49,892 bases of DNA from Bacteroidota bacterium (GCA_003252385.1 QKEH01000079.1:1-49892), one strand, 5' to 3'; shown: positions 9,298 through 19,016, numbered from the stretch's first letter. The notes: generated by a model from the letters alone, not told the origin. A program made the numbers and translations.

Positions 9298-11913
9298 ATG
9301 AATGCACTCCATAAAATACTCTTCCTGACTGCTGTTTTATCCCTTCCGGTATTGGGTCACACCCAGGAAATCGATTTCGATTTTTTAAATACCAACCTGT
9401 CGTTCGACGACCGGGTGGATATTCTGATACAGCAAATGACCCTCGATGAAAAAATTGCCCAAATGCAGTACAATGCCCCGGCCATTCCACGCTTAAAGGT
9501 ACCCGAATACAGTTGGTGGAACGAGTGCCTGCATGGGGTGGCCTTTGCCGGCAGGGCTACTGTTTTTCCCGAACCCATTGGGTTAGCTGCGACCTGGAAT
9601 ACCCATTTAGTGTATTCCGTGGCTCAGACCATCTCGGATGAAGCCCGGGCAAAACACAACGAGTTTTTAAAAGAAGATAAACGAAATAATTTTCAAGGCC
9701 TGAACTTTTGGGCTCCAAATGTGAATATTTTCCGCGATCCCCGTTGGGGAAGAGGCATAGAAACCTATGGGGAAGATCCTTGCCTGACTTCAAAAATGGG
9801 CGTTGCTTTTGTGAAAGGTTTACAGGGTAACGATGAAAAATACCTCAAACTGATAGCCACGCCGAAACACTTTGCTGCACACAGCGGGCCGGAACCCGAA
9901 AGACATAGATTCAACGCGATCGTATCCGACAAGGATTTGTACGAAACCTACCTGCCTCAATTTAAAGCTGCTATTCAGGAAGGCGGTGCGTATTCCATTA
10001 TGAGCGCTTACAATCGGTTAAATGGCGAATCGTGCAGTGGGCACCCTCGTTTGCTCACAGAGATTCTTCGCGACGAATGGAATTTTAATGGTTTTGTAGT
10101 TTCTGATTGTGGAGCTATTCGCGATATTTATGAATACCACAAAATAGCGAACTCCAAGGAAGAAGCTGCCGCCATTGCCCTTAAATCCGGATGCGACCTA
10201 AACTGTGGCGATTATTACTTTTACCTTAATGACGCGTTCGCCCAGGGACTGATAGCGGAATCTGATATCGATAAAGGCCTACGGCGGCTTTTTATGGCGC
10301 GGTTCAAACTGGGCATGTTCGACCCTCCCGAAATGGTTCCTTACAGCCAGCTCGATCGAAGTGTGGTCAACTCCAGCCAGAATCAGGATTTGGCTCTTCA
10401 GGCAGCCTTGGAATCCATTGTTCTGCTAAAAAATGAAAACCAGGTTTTGCCCCTTTCCTCCTCCGTTCGGCATATTGCAGTAATAGGCCCCAATGCCAAC
10501 GATATGGACGTATTGTTAGGCAACTACAATGGACGGCCCTTCTCAGCCACTACCCTGTTGGAGGGCATTCAAAAACTTGCACCCGAAGGCTGCCAGGTGG
10601 AATATTCCCCCGGCGCCGATTGGGCTGAAGGGGTATACCTGATTGAAGACCTTCCATACCGGATGCTTCTTACCGAAAACAATGGTATCAAAGTGCAAGG
10701 CCTAAAAGGCGAGTATTTTGCCTCTAAAAACCTAAGCGGCCAACCGGTATTTTCCAGAATTGACTCTGTTCTACGATTCGACTGGCGCGATGGAGCACCG
10801 GCTCCGGAATTACCCGAAGATTATTTCAGCATACGATGGACGGGCAAAATAAAATCGGACAGTACCGCACACTACCTGATTGGGGGCGAAGGACATCACG
10901 GGTACAAACTCTACATCAACGACTCCCTGCTGATTCAGGAGGACGAATTTTACCATACCAATTCACAGCAGATAAAGGCTGTAAAGTTGGAAAAGGACAA
11001 GGTGTACGATATCCGTATAGAGTTCTACGCTTTAACCGGCGATGCCAACTTCCGCTTAACCTGGGTTCCCAACAATCGCAACTTGCTTAAAGATGCCCTG
11101 AACTTGGCCGGCAGATCCGATGTGGTGGTGCTGTGTATGGGCCTATCGCCCCGGTTGGAAGGTGAGGAACTGGGTATTTATCTGGATGGTTTTGCCGGAG
11201 GCGATCGCACCAAACTAGGTTTACCGGCTAATCAGCTGAATTTAATTCAGGAATTGGCACGCATCGGCAAACCCATGGTGTTGGTGACTCTTAATGGCAG
11301 CCCGCTGGCCTTAAACTGGGAACAGGAAAATATTCCGGCCATAGTAGAAGCCTGGTATCCTGGACAAGCCGGGGGCCAAGCAGTTGCAAAGGTGCTGTGG
11401 GGCGATTACAATCCTTCGGGAAAGCTTCCGTTAACCTTTTACCGTTCGGTAGACGATTTACCTTCCTTTGAAGATTACCGCATGAACAACCGTACCTACC
11501 GGTACTTCCAAGGTAAACCGCTGTACCCCTTTGGTTTTGGATTAAGCTATAGCTCGTTCAAATACTCCGATCTGAACATGAGTGATACGGTTAAAATAGG
11601 TTCGCCGCTTACCATTTCCTTCAACATAACCAATACCAGCCTTACCGATGGAGCTGAAGTAGCCCAGTTGTACCTTACCAACTATACCCTGAGCATTCCG
11701 GTAGAGTTACCCAAAATTGCTCTTAAAGGCTTTCAAAAAGTGTTCTTAAAAGCCGGTGAAAGCAAAAAGCTGGTATTTGAGTTGCAACCCGGCGATTTTT
11801 CCTATGTCACTGAGACCGGTAAAACTGAAATCCAGCCCGGACAATTTACCATTCATATCGGAAGTAGTTCAAACAGTTTCTCTTTCGAAAGAGAAATTCA
11901 ACTTCAGCCCTAG
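9298..11913 (+). CDS. GH3 beta-glycosidase with PA14 insertion (beta-glucosidase/xylosidase type)
   Basis: 871 residues, signal peptide ~1-22 (VLGHTQ). The GH3 N-terminal barrel contains the catalytic nucleophile D270 in FVVSDCGAI, and KHFAAHSGPE, a conserved GH3 substrate-binding block. The C-terminal alpha/beta sandwich is interrupted by a PA14 domain (~465-595: GLKGEYF, then GYKLYIND and FRLTWVP), as in PA14-bearing GH3 beta-glucosidases. A fibronectin III-like domain closes the protein (~765-870, GFQKVFLKAGESKKL). The enzyme removes terminal beta-linked glucose or xylose from oligosaccharides; the SDCGAI form is common in xylosidase-like GH3s, so either sugar is possible. Exported to the periplasm, no T9SS tail. 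It lies in tandem with the GH43 and is followed by a strong terminator. Confidence 0.92.
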   Translation: MNALHKILFLTAVLSLPVLGHTQEIDFDFLNTNLSFDDRVDILIQQMTLDEKIAQMQYNAPAIPRLKVPEYSWWNECLHGVAFAGRATVFPEPIGLAATWNTHLVYSVAQTISDEARAKHNEFLKEDKRNNFQGLNFWAPNVNIFRDPRWGRGIETYGEDPCLTSKMGVAFVKGLQGNDEKYLKLIATPKHFAAHSGPEPERHRFNAIVSDKDLYETYLPQFKAAIQEGGAYSIMSAYNRLNGESCSGHPRLLTEILRDEWNFNGFVVSDCGAIRDIYEYHKIANSKEEAAAIALKSGCDLNCGDYYFYLNDAFAQGLIAESDIDKGLRRLFMARFKLGMFDPPEMVPYSQLDRSVVNSSQNQDLALQAALESIVLLKNENQVLPLSSSVRHIAVIGPNANDMDVLLGNYNGRPFSATTLLEGIQKLAPEGCQVEYSPGADWAEGVYLIEDLPYRMLLTENNGIKVQGLKGEYFASKNLSGQPVFSRIDSVLRFDWRDGAPAPELPEDYFSIRWTGKIKSDSTAHYLIGGEGHHGYKLYINDSLLIQEDEFYHTNSQQIKAVKLEKDKVYDIRIEFYALTGDANFRLTWVPNNRNLLKDALNLAGRSDVVVLCMGLSPRLEGEELGIYLDGFAGGDRTKLGLPANQLNLIQELARIGKPMVLVTLNGSPLALNWEQENIPAIVEAWYPGQAGGQAVAKVLWGDYNPSGKLPLTFYRSVDDLPSFEDYRMNNRTYRYFQGKPLYPFGFGLSYSSFKYSDLNMSDTVKIGSPLTISFNITNTSLTDGAEVAQLYLTNYTLSIPVELPKIALKGFQKVFLKAGESKKLVFELQPGDFSYVTETGKTEIQPGQFTIHIGSSSNSFSFEREIQLQP

Positions 11914-11926
11914 GACGTTAAATGTG

Positions 11927-11975
11927 AACCACCCCAAATCGCTACCCGGTAACAGGCTTGGGGTGGTTGGCTTTT
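11927..11975 (+). terminator. Rho-independent terminator after GH43-GH3 operon
   Basis: Perfect 11-bp stem AACCACCCCAA / TTGGGGTGGTT (11927-11937 and 11958-11968) with a 20-nt loop, followed by GGCTTTT, 13 bp after the stop. From there to 12204 I see no gene or clear structure. Confidence 0.8.
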
Positions 11976-12204
11976 GCATAATATCGTAGTAATTGGGTGA
12001 CTAACAAACGTTGTCAAAAATTACAAAACGCTAACAGCTTATCACAGTCAGTACTATTGTTTCCTACACACGGTTAACTTCGAGCCTTACCCGCTCGCGT
12101 AAATACGAGCATGGTGTAATAAACCTTCCGGGTTGCAATTGCGAGAGAGGCTCAACCTTCTAGATGCCCATTGGACACACCTCGAAACCCGAAGCGCTAA
12201 TCGG

Positions 12205-13857
12205 TTAAATGCCTGAAATGTACGAACTCAGATTTACCTCCCTGTCCAAATTCATCTTCTTCCTCAGCCGATAGCGCGACATGTTTACACTGGTAGCGGA
12301 GATCCCCACCAAATGCGCCATTTCTTTGGCTGTGAAATCCAGTTTGATCAAGGCGCAGATTTTCAGGTCGGTTGGTGTTAGCACGGGATGTTTATCGCGC
12401 AACCGTTCATAGAACCCCTGGTTTACTTTCAGAAAACGCATATTAAATTCGTCCCAGTACTTACCACTGCCTTTTTCAGCATCTTTTATAACCTGAAGGT
12501 AAGCTTTACGGTGAGGCACCTCCTTTTTAATTACACTCAGCAAATCCGAAACGGTTTTTTCCTTTTCGACAAATTGCAGCGCATAGGTGGTAAGCTCTTT
12601 ATTTTGCTGTGTTAGCAATTCCCTTGCCTCCTTCTGTTTCTTCGCATGTCGTTTCCGTAAATAGCGGCTTCGCAGGATAAATATCGAAGAAAAAAGTAAC
12701 AGGAGGATCACACTAAAAATAAGCTTAATTTGATCCAGTGAGCGTTCCTTCTGCAAGAGTTGAAGGTTCTTTTTGCTAAGCTCCAGATCCTTCTGTCGCA
12801 ATTCATCCCGGTATTTGTTCTTAATTTCCAACAACTCGTTATTCTGAAGGTTGCGAGCTCCAAAAATCTGATCGTTCAACAGCCTCGATTCCATGCTCTT
12901 CTCGTATGCCTGCTTGTATTGCCCCAACTGAGCATGGCTTTGGGCCGATTTAAATAACAAATCGGGCCGAAGAGCCATATGACCTTTGAGTGCGTAGCTT
13001 ACTCGTAGCGAACGGTTAAAATACTCCAATGCCGATTGAAATTTTCCCTGTAGCATCTGCATATCTCCCATAAAAGAGTACACAATAACCAAATATTTTT
13101 TATCCTCAGCATATTCTGCCTGCTCGTCGCGAATTGGCTCCAATACCGAAGCAACTTGTAACAACATACCTTCAGCCTGCTTATAGTCTTGCGACTTTTG
13201 CGACACCAGTACCGCCTTCTCTGCCAACAAGTACCCTCGCTTAATACGATCCTGATGAAAGCGATCGGACAACATAAAACAGGTATCCAGATAGTCTTCT
13301 TCCCTCGATAGCTGCTCAAACGACCCACAGTACATAACCATGTTAAAATAACTAGAAATGAGTTCCTGCCCGGATAGTTTGCCTTCCTTTTGCAATTGTT
13401 TATTCAACCCCAATGAAGTTAACAGATGAAAAGCTGCCCGCTCCTTTTGCCCGAATATATGATACAACTGCCCTGCCCTGCCATGGGCACATGCTATCAA
13501 CACGGTATCCTTTAGTTTCTCGGCCAGTAACAGGCCATCCCAAACCAAATCGTAGGCTCTGCTATAATTCAGGTTAATCTTTTCGGCATCCGACATGTCT
13601 ATCCAACATTTCTGCAATCCAACGGAATCGCCCAACCGAATGTAATCTTGTGCGCACTCCCGGAGAAGTAGCATGCCGGAATCTATTTGGGTAGTGGAAA
13701 GCCTGAATGCTTCCTTCCGAATACTGTCTACATAGGCAGTTGTGATTTTGTCTACTTGAAAAGTTGCACTGTATATACCTATATTATTAAGTGCCAACAA
13801 GGGCAAAACAAAGACATACAGGAGTTTTCGACTATTTTTTACAGGCTTCATATTCAT
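12205..13857 (-). CDS. Membrane-anchored TPR regulator with C-terminal helix-turn-helix
   Basis: 550 residues. An N-terminal hydrophobic segment (~12-32) acts as signal or first anchor. A helical TPR-rich region (~60-340) follows, then a coiled coil (~345-377), one transmembrane helix (~378-396), a cytoplasmic coiled-coil linker (~400-480) and a LuxR-like helix-turn-helix (~492-545: LTPTDLKICALIKLDFTAKE, then VGISATSVNMSRYRLRKK). There is no receiver or kinase domain, so it would be a one-component transmembrane regulator whose outer TPR region senses a ligand or partner. This domain order is seen in Bacteroidetes regulators near carbohydrate genes. It sits alone on the minus strand between the hydrolases and the sugar-uptake genes, which supports island control. 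The candidate operator copy B lies 61 bp upstream of its start, consistent with autoregulation. Function is inference; architecture is well supported. Confidence 0.85.
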   Translation of the reverse strand: MNMKPVKNSRKLLYVFVLPLLALNNIGIYSATFQVDKITTAYVDSIRKEAFRLSTTQIDSGMLLLRECAQDYIRLGDSVGLQKCWIDMSDAEKINLNYSRAYDLVWDGLLLAEKLKDTVLIACAHGRAGQLYHIFGQKERAAFHLLTSLGLNKQLQKEGKLSGQELISSYFNMVMYCGSFEQLSREEDYLDTCFMLSDRFHQDRIKRGYLLAEKAVLVSQKSQDYKQAEGMLLQVASVLEPIRDEQAEYAEDKKYLVIVYSFMGDMQMLQGKFQSALEYFNRSLRVSYALKGHMALRPDLLFKSAQSHAQLGQYKQAYEKSMESRLLNDQIFGARNLQNNELLEIKNKYRDELRQKDLELSKKNLQLLQKERSLDQIKLIFSVILLLLFSSIFILRSRYLRKRHAKKQKEARELLTQQNKELTTYALQFVEKEKTVSDLLSVIKKEVPHRKAYLQVIKDAEKGSGKYWDEFNMRFLKVNQGFYERLRDKHPVLTPTDLKICALIKLDFTAKEMAHLVGISATSVNMSRYRLRKKMNLDREVNLSSYISGI

Positions 13858-14338
13858 TCCATGTAGTACTGCAAATAAATGGATTATTCATTACATGTTA
13901 TGGTACATTGGCTGTATATCTACCTTGTCGATGTTTTGTAGATACGCAGTTTTTTTTATAAGACCAATGAATTATAATTGTAAAACTAAAACATTTCTGA
14001 ACATGTCTATTTTTTATTTTTGATTATCAATATACTAATTTTCTGAAATCTGAACATTTGCAAAAACAAAGCCGGTTGACTATCGGAAACTACTCCAAAG
14101 GTAGATGGCTAACTATCCAAGACGCGCATTTGTCGTTATCTGAATATTTTATTCACTGCCTGTCGGAATAATACTGGTTTTAATCGTTCTTTTTTAGGAT
14201 ATTGAACACGATTAACTCCGAACCAGTAAATTAAGTTTGTGAAACACAAAATCCCGCTCAGCAACATCGAAGTACCAGGCTTAGGATGGTATCGATTGGT
14301 AGTTTAACTAAATATCCACAATCCTTTATTTGTATTTT
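13858..14338. other. 481-bp divergent intergenic region
   Basis: Separates the regulator (minus) from the DUF5060-type lipoprotein gene (plus). It holds operator copy B and, on the minus strand, CAAATAAA (13872-13879; TTTATTTG when read for the regulator), one mismatch from a -7 element. The plus half (13945-14338) is AT-rich, with a weak TTTATTTG just before the lipoprotein start; no ORF or RNA gene recognised. Confidence 0.5.
13918..13944 (+). promoter_or_regulatory. Candidate operator: tandem TTGTNGAT element, copy B
   Basis: Second copy of the 27-bp element found at 5457-5483 (24/27 identical). Half-sites TTGTCGAT and TTGTAGAT are 11 bp apart; the ends ATCTAC and GTAGAT are inverted repeats. 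It lies upstream of the TPR/HTH regulator gene and, more distantly, of the divergent lipoprotein gene. Confidence 0.55.
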
Positions 14339-16165
14339 ATGAAAACCCCATTGCATATTTTGTTACTTTTCGTCCTGGTCATCGGGATCACACCGGCTTG
14401 CACCAAACTAAAAAACAACCAAACCATTCCCGTCTGGAACACCCTCACCCTATCCTTCAAAGGACCCCAAACCAGCGAACTTGATTCGGTCAACCCCTTT
14501 CTCAACTACCTCTTGCTGGTAGAATTTGAATGCGAAGGCCAAAAACAAACCATCCGGGGTTTTTATGCCGCAGATGGAAATGCCGCCGAAACCAGTGCCG
14601 ATTCGGGCAACATTTGGCTGGTCCGGTTCACCCCCGATAAAATTGGTTCATGGAGCTATTCAGCCAGGCTCATATCCGGCGACAGCATAGCCATATACGC
14701 CGATCGGGATTCAGGATCCACGTTCCCCCTGCAAAATGCCACAGGAACCTTTCAGGTAACACCATCAACCATTCAGGGTCGCGACTTCAGGGCTCATGGC
14801 CGGTTAATTGCGGAGAAGGGGTATTATAAATTCAGCCCTTCCGATCGGTACTTTTTAAAGGCCGGAGCCAACAGCCCCGAAAACTTCCTAGCTTATTACG
14901 AATTCGACGGCACCTATCGGACATCGGACGAACAACGCCTCAATGAAGCCCAACCAACCGAAAGCCTCCACCGTTACCAAGCCCACCATAACGAGTGGAC
15001 GGAGGGCGATCCCACCTGGCAGGGAGAGAAAGGCAAGAATATTATTGGTGCCATTAACTACCTGTCCTCGAAAGGAATGAATGCGATCTACTTTCTTACC
15101 TTTAACATTCAGGGCGATGGCCATGATGTGTGGATGTATACTTCCCCTTCCGACTTTACCCGCTTTGATGTAAGCAAACTGGAACAATGGGAACGGGTAT
15201 TCGACCATATGCAAACCAAAGGCATTATGCTGCATGTGGTAACCCAGGAAACCGAAAACGAGCTCTTGCTCGATCAAGGCAATACCGGCCCCCTGCGCCA
15301 ACTCTACTACCACGAACTTATCGCTCGCTTCGGGCACCATCTGGCGCTGACCTGGAACCTGGGCGAAGAAAACGGCCCCAACCCATGGTCTCCCTTGGGA
15401 CAAAACGATGCCCAACGCAAGGCTATGGCACGCTTCTTCAAAATGAACGATCCCTACCAACACCCGGTGCTGATACATACCCCTCCTTCGGATGCCGAAA
15501 GGCTGCACATTGAAAGTGGACTTCTGGGTTACGAATACTGCGATGGACTTTCCTTTCAACAATACGAGCGTAAAGATGTGCCGGCAGCCATTGCCAACTG
15601 GAAACACAAAGCAGACTCGGCCGGTCATCCCTGGTTGATCACCATGGACGAAATTGGTATGTGGCATACCGGAGCCCTACCCGACACCACCGACCCCGAA
15701 CATCCTACCCTGGTGCGCTACGCTCTTTGGGGCAGTCTGTTATCCGGAGCTGCCGGTGTAGAGTGGTACTTTGGCGGACTTCATCCCCATAACGACCTCA
15801 CCTCGGAAGACTGGCACCAGCGCAATCGCTTGTGGGAGCTTACCCATAATGCACTTGAATTTTTCGATAGCTACCTCCCGTATTGGGACATGAAACCAGG
15901 ACACCAACTGACACTGCCTGACAGTGTCTATTGTTTCCATAAAGGCCAGGAAGTGTATGCACTTTATGTTCCTGCCAACACCCCGGGTACGCTCGATCTC
16001 CGCGAAGCTCCCGGAGCGTATACCATTGAGTGGTACGACCCGTGGCAGGGCGGTACGCTTCAACAAGGAAGTACAAGTACTATTCCCGGCGGCACTGTGG
16101 CCTCTTTGGGTACTCCGCCCCATAGCTCCGAAAAAGACTGGGTGGTTCTGGTACGCAGGAAATAA
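14339..16165 (+). CDS. DUF5060-type lipoprotein with glycosidase-like barrel
   Basis: 608 residues starting at the ATG at 14339; an in-frame TTG nine bases earlier is less likely. A lipoprotein signal ends in the lipobox TPAC, so the product is lipid-anchored. Residues ~30-135 form a DUF5060-like beta-sandwich (WNTLTLSFKGP, then FTPDKIGSWSY). Residues ~165-520 look like a (beta/alpha)8 barrel with two well-placed glutamates: WNLGEENG (E343/E344) and ITMDEIG (E438), the spacing expected of a retaining clan GH-A-type pair. A small C-terminal beta domain follows (~525-608). DUF5060 is known from putative glycoside hydrolases of marine Bacteroidetes; the substrate is unknown. It is the first of a run of plus-strand genes ending in transporter and kinase, so an oligosaccharide-trimming role is plausible. 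Confidence 0.75.
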   Translation: MKTPLHILLLFVLVIGITPACTKLKNNQTIPVWNTLTLSFKGPQTSELDSVNPFLNYLLLVEFECEGQKQTIRGFYAADGNAAETSADSGNIWLVRFTPDKIGSWSYSARLISGDSIAIYADRDSGSTFPLQNATGTFQVTPSTIQGRDFRAHGRLIAEKGYYKFSPSDRYFLKAGANSPENFLAYYEFDGTYRTSDEQRLNEAQPTESLHRYQAHHNEWTEGDPTWQGEKGKNIIGAINYLSSKGMNAIYFLTFNIQGDGHDVWMYTSPSDFTRFDVSKLEQWERVFDHMQTKGIMLHVVTQETENELLLDQGNTGPLRQLYYHELIARFGHHLALTWNLGEENGPNPWSPLGQNDAQRKAMARFFKMNDPYQHPVLIHTPPSDAERLHIESGLLGYEYCDGLSFQQYERKDVPAAIANWKHKADSAGHPWLITMDEIGMWHTGALPDTTDPEHPTLVRYALWGSLLSGAAGVEWYFGGLHPHNDLTSEDWHQRNRLWELTHNALEFFDSYLPYWDMKPGHQLTLPDSVYCFHKGQEVYALYVPANTPGTLDLREAPGAYTIEWYDPWQGGTLQQGSTSTIPGGTVASLGTPPHSSEKDWVVLVRRK

Positions 16166-16379
16166 AGTAGTATGCCTGCTAATCTGGCAACCGCCCCTTA
16201 ACGGCCTGGGTTTTTATCCAACAAAATTGATTTCATCAACCGTCTCCTTTCTGTTTTGAAAAAACAGAGAAGTATAGGAAATCCGCCGTATCGTAATCGT
16301 ATCAGTACAAACGGGCTTGGCAACCTTTCTTTTTGTACTTTTAGGAGCGTATTCTTACAAACCCGTTTTTCATGTACCA

Positions 16380-17741
16380 ATGAGCGCAACTAACACCAAT
16401 TTCAAAGTAGGCATGATTGCCTTCTCAGCCATTTTCTTCACCTTCGGATTTGCTACAACGTTTATAATTACCCTTAGTGCGAAGGTTAAAGAAATATTCA
16501 CCCTGAGCGAATTTCAGGCTCAGCTGCTCACCGGTGCCTTCTTTATTACCTATGCGGTTGTCAGTATCCCATCGGGGTATTTTATAAAAAGAATAGGCTA
16601 TAAAAATGCCGTTATTACCGGTTTGACACTGATGTCGCTGGGAAGCTTCATGTTTTATCCGGCAGCTAACATTCCCGATTTTACACTTTTTCTGGCCGCT
16701 ACTTTTATTCTTGCATCGGGCGTAGTGCTGCTGCAAACCGCCGCCAACCCGTATGTTTCCGACCTGGGTTCAAAAGAAAATGCCCCGGGACGTCTCAATC
16801 TGGTACAGGCACTCAACTCTATCGCCACTATGATTGCGCCCTGGCTCATCGCTATGGTTCTCTATAAGGGTACCAGCGAAGGATTATCCGCCAGCCAGCG
16901 CGCCGAATCGGTACAGATGCCTTTCCTGATCATGGGTTTGATTGTACTTCTGCTGGCACTCAGTATTGGTTTTATTCGTTTGCCGGTATTGAAGCAGAGT
17001 ACCACAACGGGCAGTAAAATAAATGTATGGAAATACCCTCATGTTCTTCTGGGGGCTCTGGCCATATTTTTTTATGTAGGTGCCGAAGTGGGTAATGCCG
17101 GCTTACTGGTTAATTATCTGAAACAAACCCTGGGCTTCAATGCCGAAACCTCATCGACCTATGCCGCGCTCTACTGGGGAGGTGCAATGGTAGGCCGGTT
17201 TTACGGGTCAATTATGTTCTCCAAATTCAACAACCCCCGAAAAAGAAATTGGTTCCTCTTGGGAGCCTTAATCCTGGCTTTTCTGTCCGGATCATTTGTA
17301 ACCCATTGGAATTGGCCGTCCGGAGTAATTTTCCTGGGCATTTCCCTGGCCAACCTGCTCATTATGCAACTGGGTCGAAGTAAAGCTGCTCGTTCCCTGG
17401 CAATATTTGCCCTGGTAGCCGCAGGTCTCGACCTCATCACCACCTTTACCACCGGATACAGCGCCCTCTGGACGGTACTCGCCATTGGGTTATTCAACTC
17501 CATCATGTTCCCCAACATCTTCACGTTGGCAGTAAAAGGCCTCAATCCGGGTGAACTGAGCACCGCCTCCGGCATTATTAACAGCCTGATTTTTGGTGGA
17601 GCGGTTATCCCGCTCTTGATGGGGCGCATAGCAGATACCATTGGCTATACCTGGGCATTCCTTATTCCGGCTCTCTGCTACTTGTACATTGCCTTTTTCG
17701 CGATTAAAGGCAGTCGGATCCGACACATAACTTCAACCTGA
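16380..17741 (+). CDS. FHS-family sugar:H+ symporter (MFS; FucP/GluP-like)
   Basis: 453 residues from the ATG at 16380; the frame is open to a TTG at 16317, but family members start at a point matching MSATNTNF. Twelve predicted membrane helices. QTAANPYVSDLG and GRLNLVQALNS match the FHS signature of fucose, glucose and galactose permeases of the major facilitator superfamily. The product would import a monosaccharide across the inner membrane with protons. It is followed by a ROK kinase, the usual transporter-kinase pairing. A possible -7 element TACTTTTA lies at 16336-16343. Which hexose is carried cannot be told from sequence. Confidence 0.9.
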   Translation: MSATNTNFKVGMIAFSAIFFTFGFATTFIITLSAKVKEIFTLSEFQAQLLTGAFFITYAVVSIPSGYFIKRIGYKNAVITGLTLMSLGSFMFYPAANIPDFTLFLAATFILASGVVLLQTAANPYVSDLGSKENAPGRLNLVQALNSIATMIAPWLIAMVLYKGTSEGLSASQRAESVQMPFLIMGLIVLLLALSIGFIRLPVLKQSTTTGSKINVWKYPHVLLGALAIFFYVGAEVGNAGLLVNYLKQTLGFNAETSSTYAALYWGGAMVGRFYGSIMFSKFNNPRKRNWFLLGALILAFLSGSFVTHWNWPSGVIFLGISLANLLIMQLGRSKAARSLAIFALVAAGLDLITTFTTGYSALWTVLAIGLFNSIMFPNIFTLAVKGLNPGELSTASGIINSLIFGGAVIPLLMGRIADTIGYTWAFLIPALCYLYIAFFAIKGSRIRHITST

Positions 17742-17885
17742 TAAGCGCCATGGTTTACTAACCGGAATAAAAAACTCAACGGCTACTTCTTCTCAGAAAG
17801 CTCTACATATTACCGTTCAGATAATTTACCTATCTTAAACGGAGCAAGTTAAAGCCTGATGCTTACAACTGTTAAACAAACACAA

Positions 17886-18842
17886 ATGGAACAAATAGCT
17901 ATTGGTATTGACATTGGCGGAACCAATACCGCCATAGGACTGGTTGACTCACAAGGAACTGTACTGCAAAAAACAAGTATAGCCACCCCAACCCATGGTA
18001 ATATTTATCAATTCATCACAAGTATTGGCCATGCCATTCGGGGACTGAAATCTGCAACAGGCACCGAAATTGAAATCATAGGTATCGGCATTGGCGCCCC
18101 CAACGCCAATTATTATACAGGAACTATCGAAGAAGCACCCAATCTTTCTTTCAAAGGTGTGGTTCCCTTTGTAGATCTGCTGAAGAAGGAAATGGCTCCC
18201 ATTCAGAACATTTCCATGACCAACGATGCTAATGCAGCCGCTCTGGGCGAAAAGGTTTACGGTGGAGCCAGGCAGATGAACCACTTTGTAATGTACACCC
18301 TGGGTACCGGTGTGGGTAGCGGAATTGTGGTGAATGGCGACCTGCTTTATGGCTACGATGGTTTTGCCGGCGAGTGCGGGCATACCACCCTAATCCCTGG
18401 TGGACGCCTCTGTGGATGTGGTGCCTTAGGACACCTGGAAGCATACTGCTCGGCAACCGGTATGAAACGTACCGCATTGGAGCTGCTGGCCAGGTACCAT
18501 GCAACCGACAGTTTACTGGCCGGCTACTCCCTGCTAACACTGGAAGCCAGGAATATTTTTGAAGCTGCGCAGAAAGGCGACAAAATCGCCCTCGAAGTGT
18601 TTGAACTAACCGGCCGCTGGCTCGGCCAAGGGCTTGCCGATACCGTTCACCACCTCAGCCCTCAAGCCATCTTCCTGTTTGGAGGTCCGGTTGCGGCCGG
18701 CGATTTTATTATTAAACCCACCATTCAGAGCCTTAACGAACACCTGCTTCCGGTTTTCCGGGGTAAAATTCAAGTGCTACCCTCACAGCTCCATCCGGGC
18801 GATGCAGCCATTGTAGGTGCCAGTGCTCTGGTTTGGAAATAA
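17886..18842 (+). CDS. ROK-family sugar kinase (glucokinase-like)
   Basis: About 318 residues if started at the ATG at 17886, which places GIDIGGTN at residues ~7-14 as usual; an upstream ATG at 17859 would add nine residues. The N-terminal phosphate-binding motif DIGGTNT and the ROK signature with its zinc-site region are present, here CGCGALGHLEAYCS. The third cysteine of the common CxCGxxGCxE pattern is His, a substitution that could still bind zinc. A second glycine-rich ATP-binding segment occurs at YTLGTGVGSG. The enzyme would phosphorylate the incoming sugar, most likely glucose, in the cytosol. It follows the sugar symporter by 144 bp and probably shares its regulation. Some ROK proteins are repressors, but there is no HTH domain here. 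Confidence 0.88.
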   Translation: MEQIAIGIDIGGTNTAIGLVDSQGTVLQKTSIATPTHGNIYQFITSIGHAIRGLKSATGTEIEIIGIGIGAPNANYYTGTIEEAPNLSFKGVVPFVDLLKKEMAPIQNISMTNDANAAALGEKVYGGARQMNHFVMYTLGTGVGSGIVVNGDLLYGYDGFAGECGHTTLIPGGRLCGCGALGHLEAYCSATGMKRTALELLARYHATDSLLAGYSLLTLEARNIFEAAQKGDKIALEVFELTGRWLGQGLADTVHHLSPQAIFLFGGPVAAGDFIIKPTIQSLNEHLLPVFRGKIQVLPSQLHPGDAAIVGASALVWK

Positions 18843-19016
18843 GCAAAAAGGCCTACAATACGTAGCATGCCCTATACCCATCCCTACTGTATGGACTGTA
18901 AAAAAGAACGCAACCAATCCTTCTGCAACTGCACCTTTGTTGCATCAAAAAGGCTCTTTCTTGTTTGTTGTTAAAAAGTCCTGTATTTCCAGAGCCTAAT
19001 TGAAACCCGAAGCCCG

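Noticed and set aside
12000-12204. Possible tRNA or small RNA in the gap after the GH3 terminator
   Set aside because: Only a 5-bp GCTCG/CGAGC stem is seen; no cloverleaf, no T-loop consensus and no promoter.
14888-15667. 259-codon open frame antisense to the DUF5060-type gene
   Set aside because: Shadow frame opposite a clear lipoprotein/hydrolase gene; composition is not protein-like.
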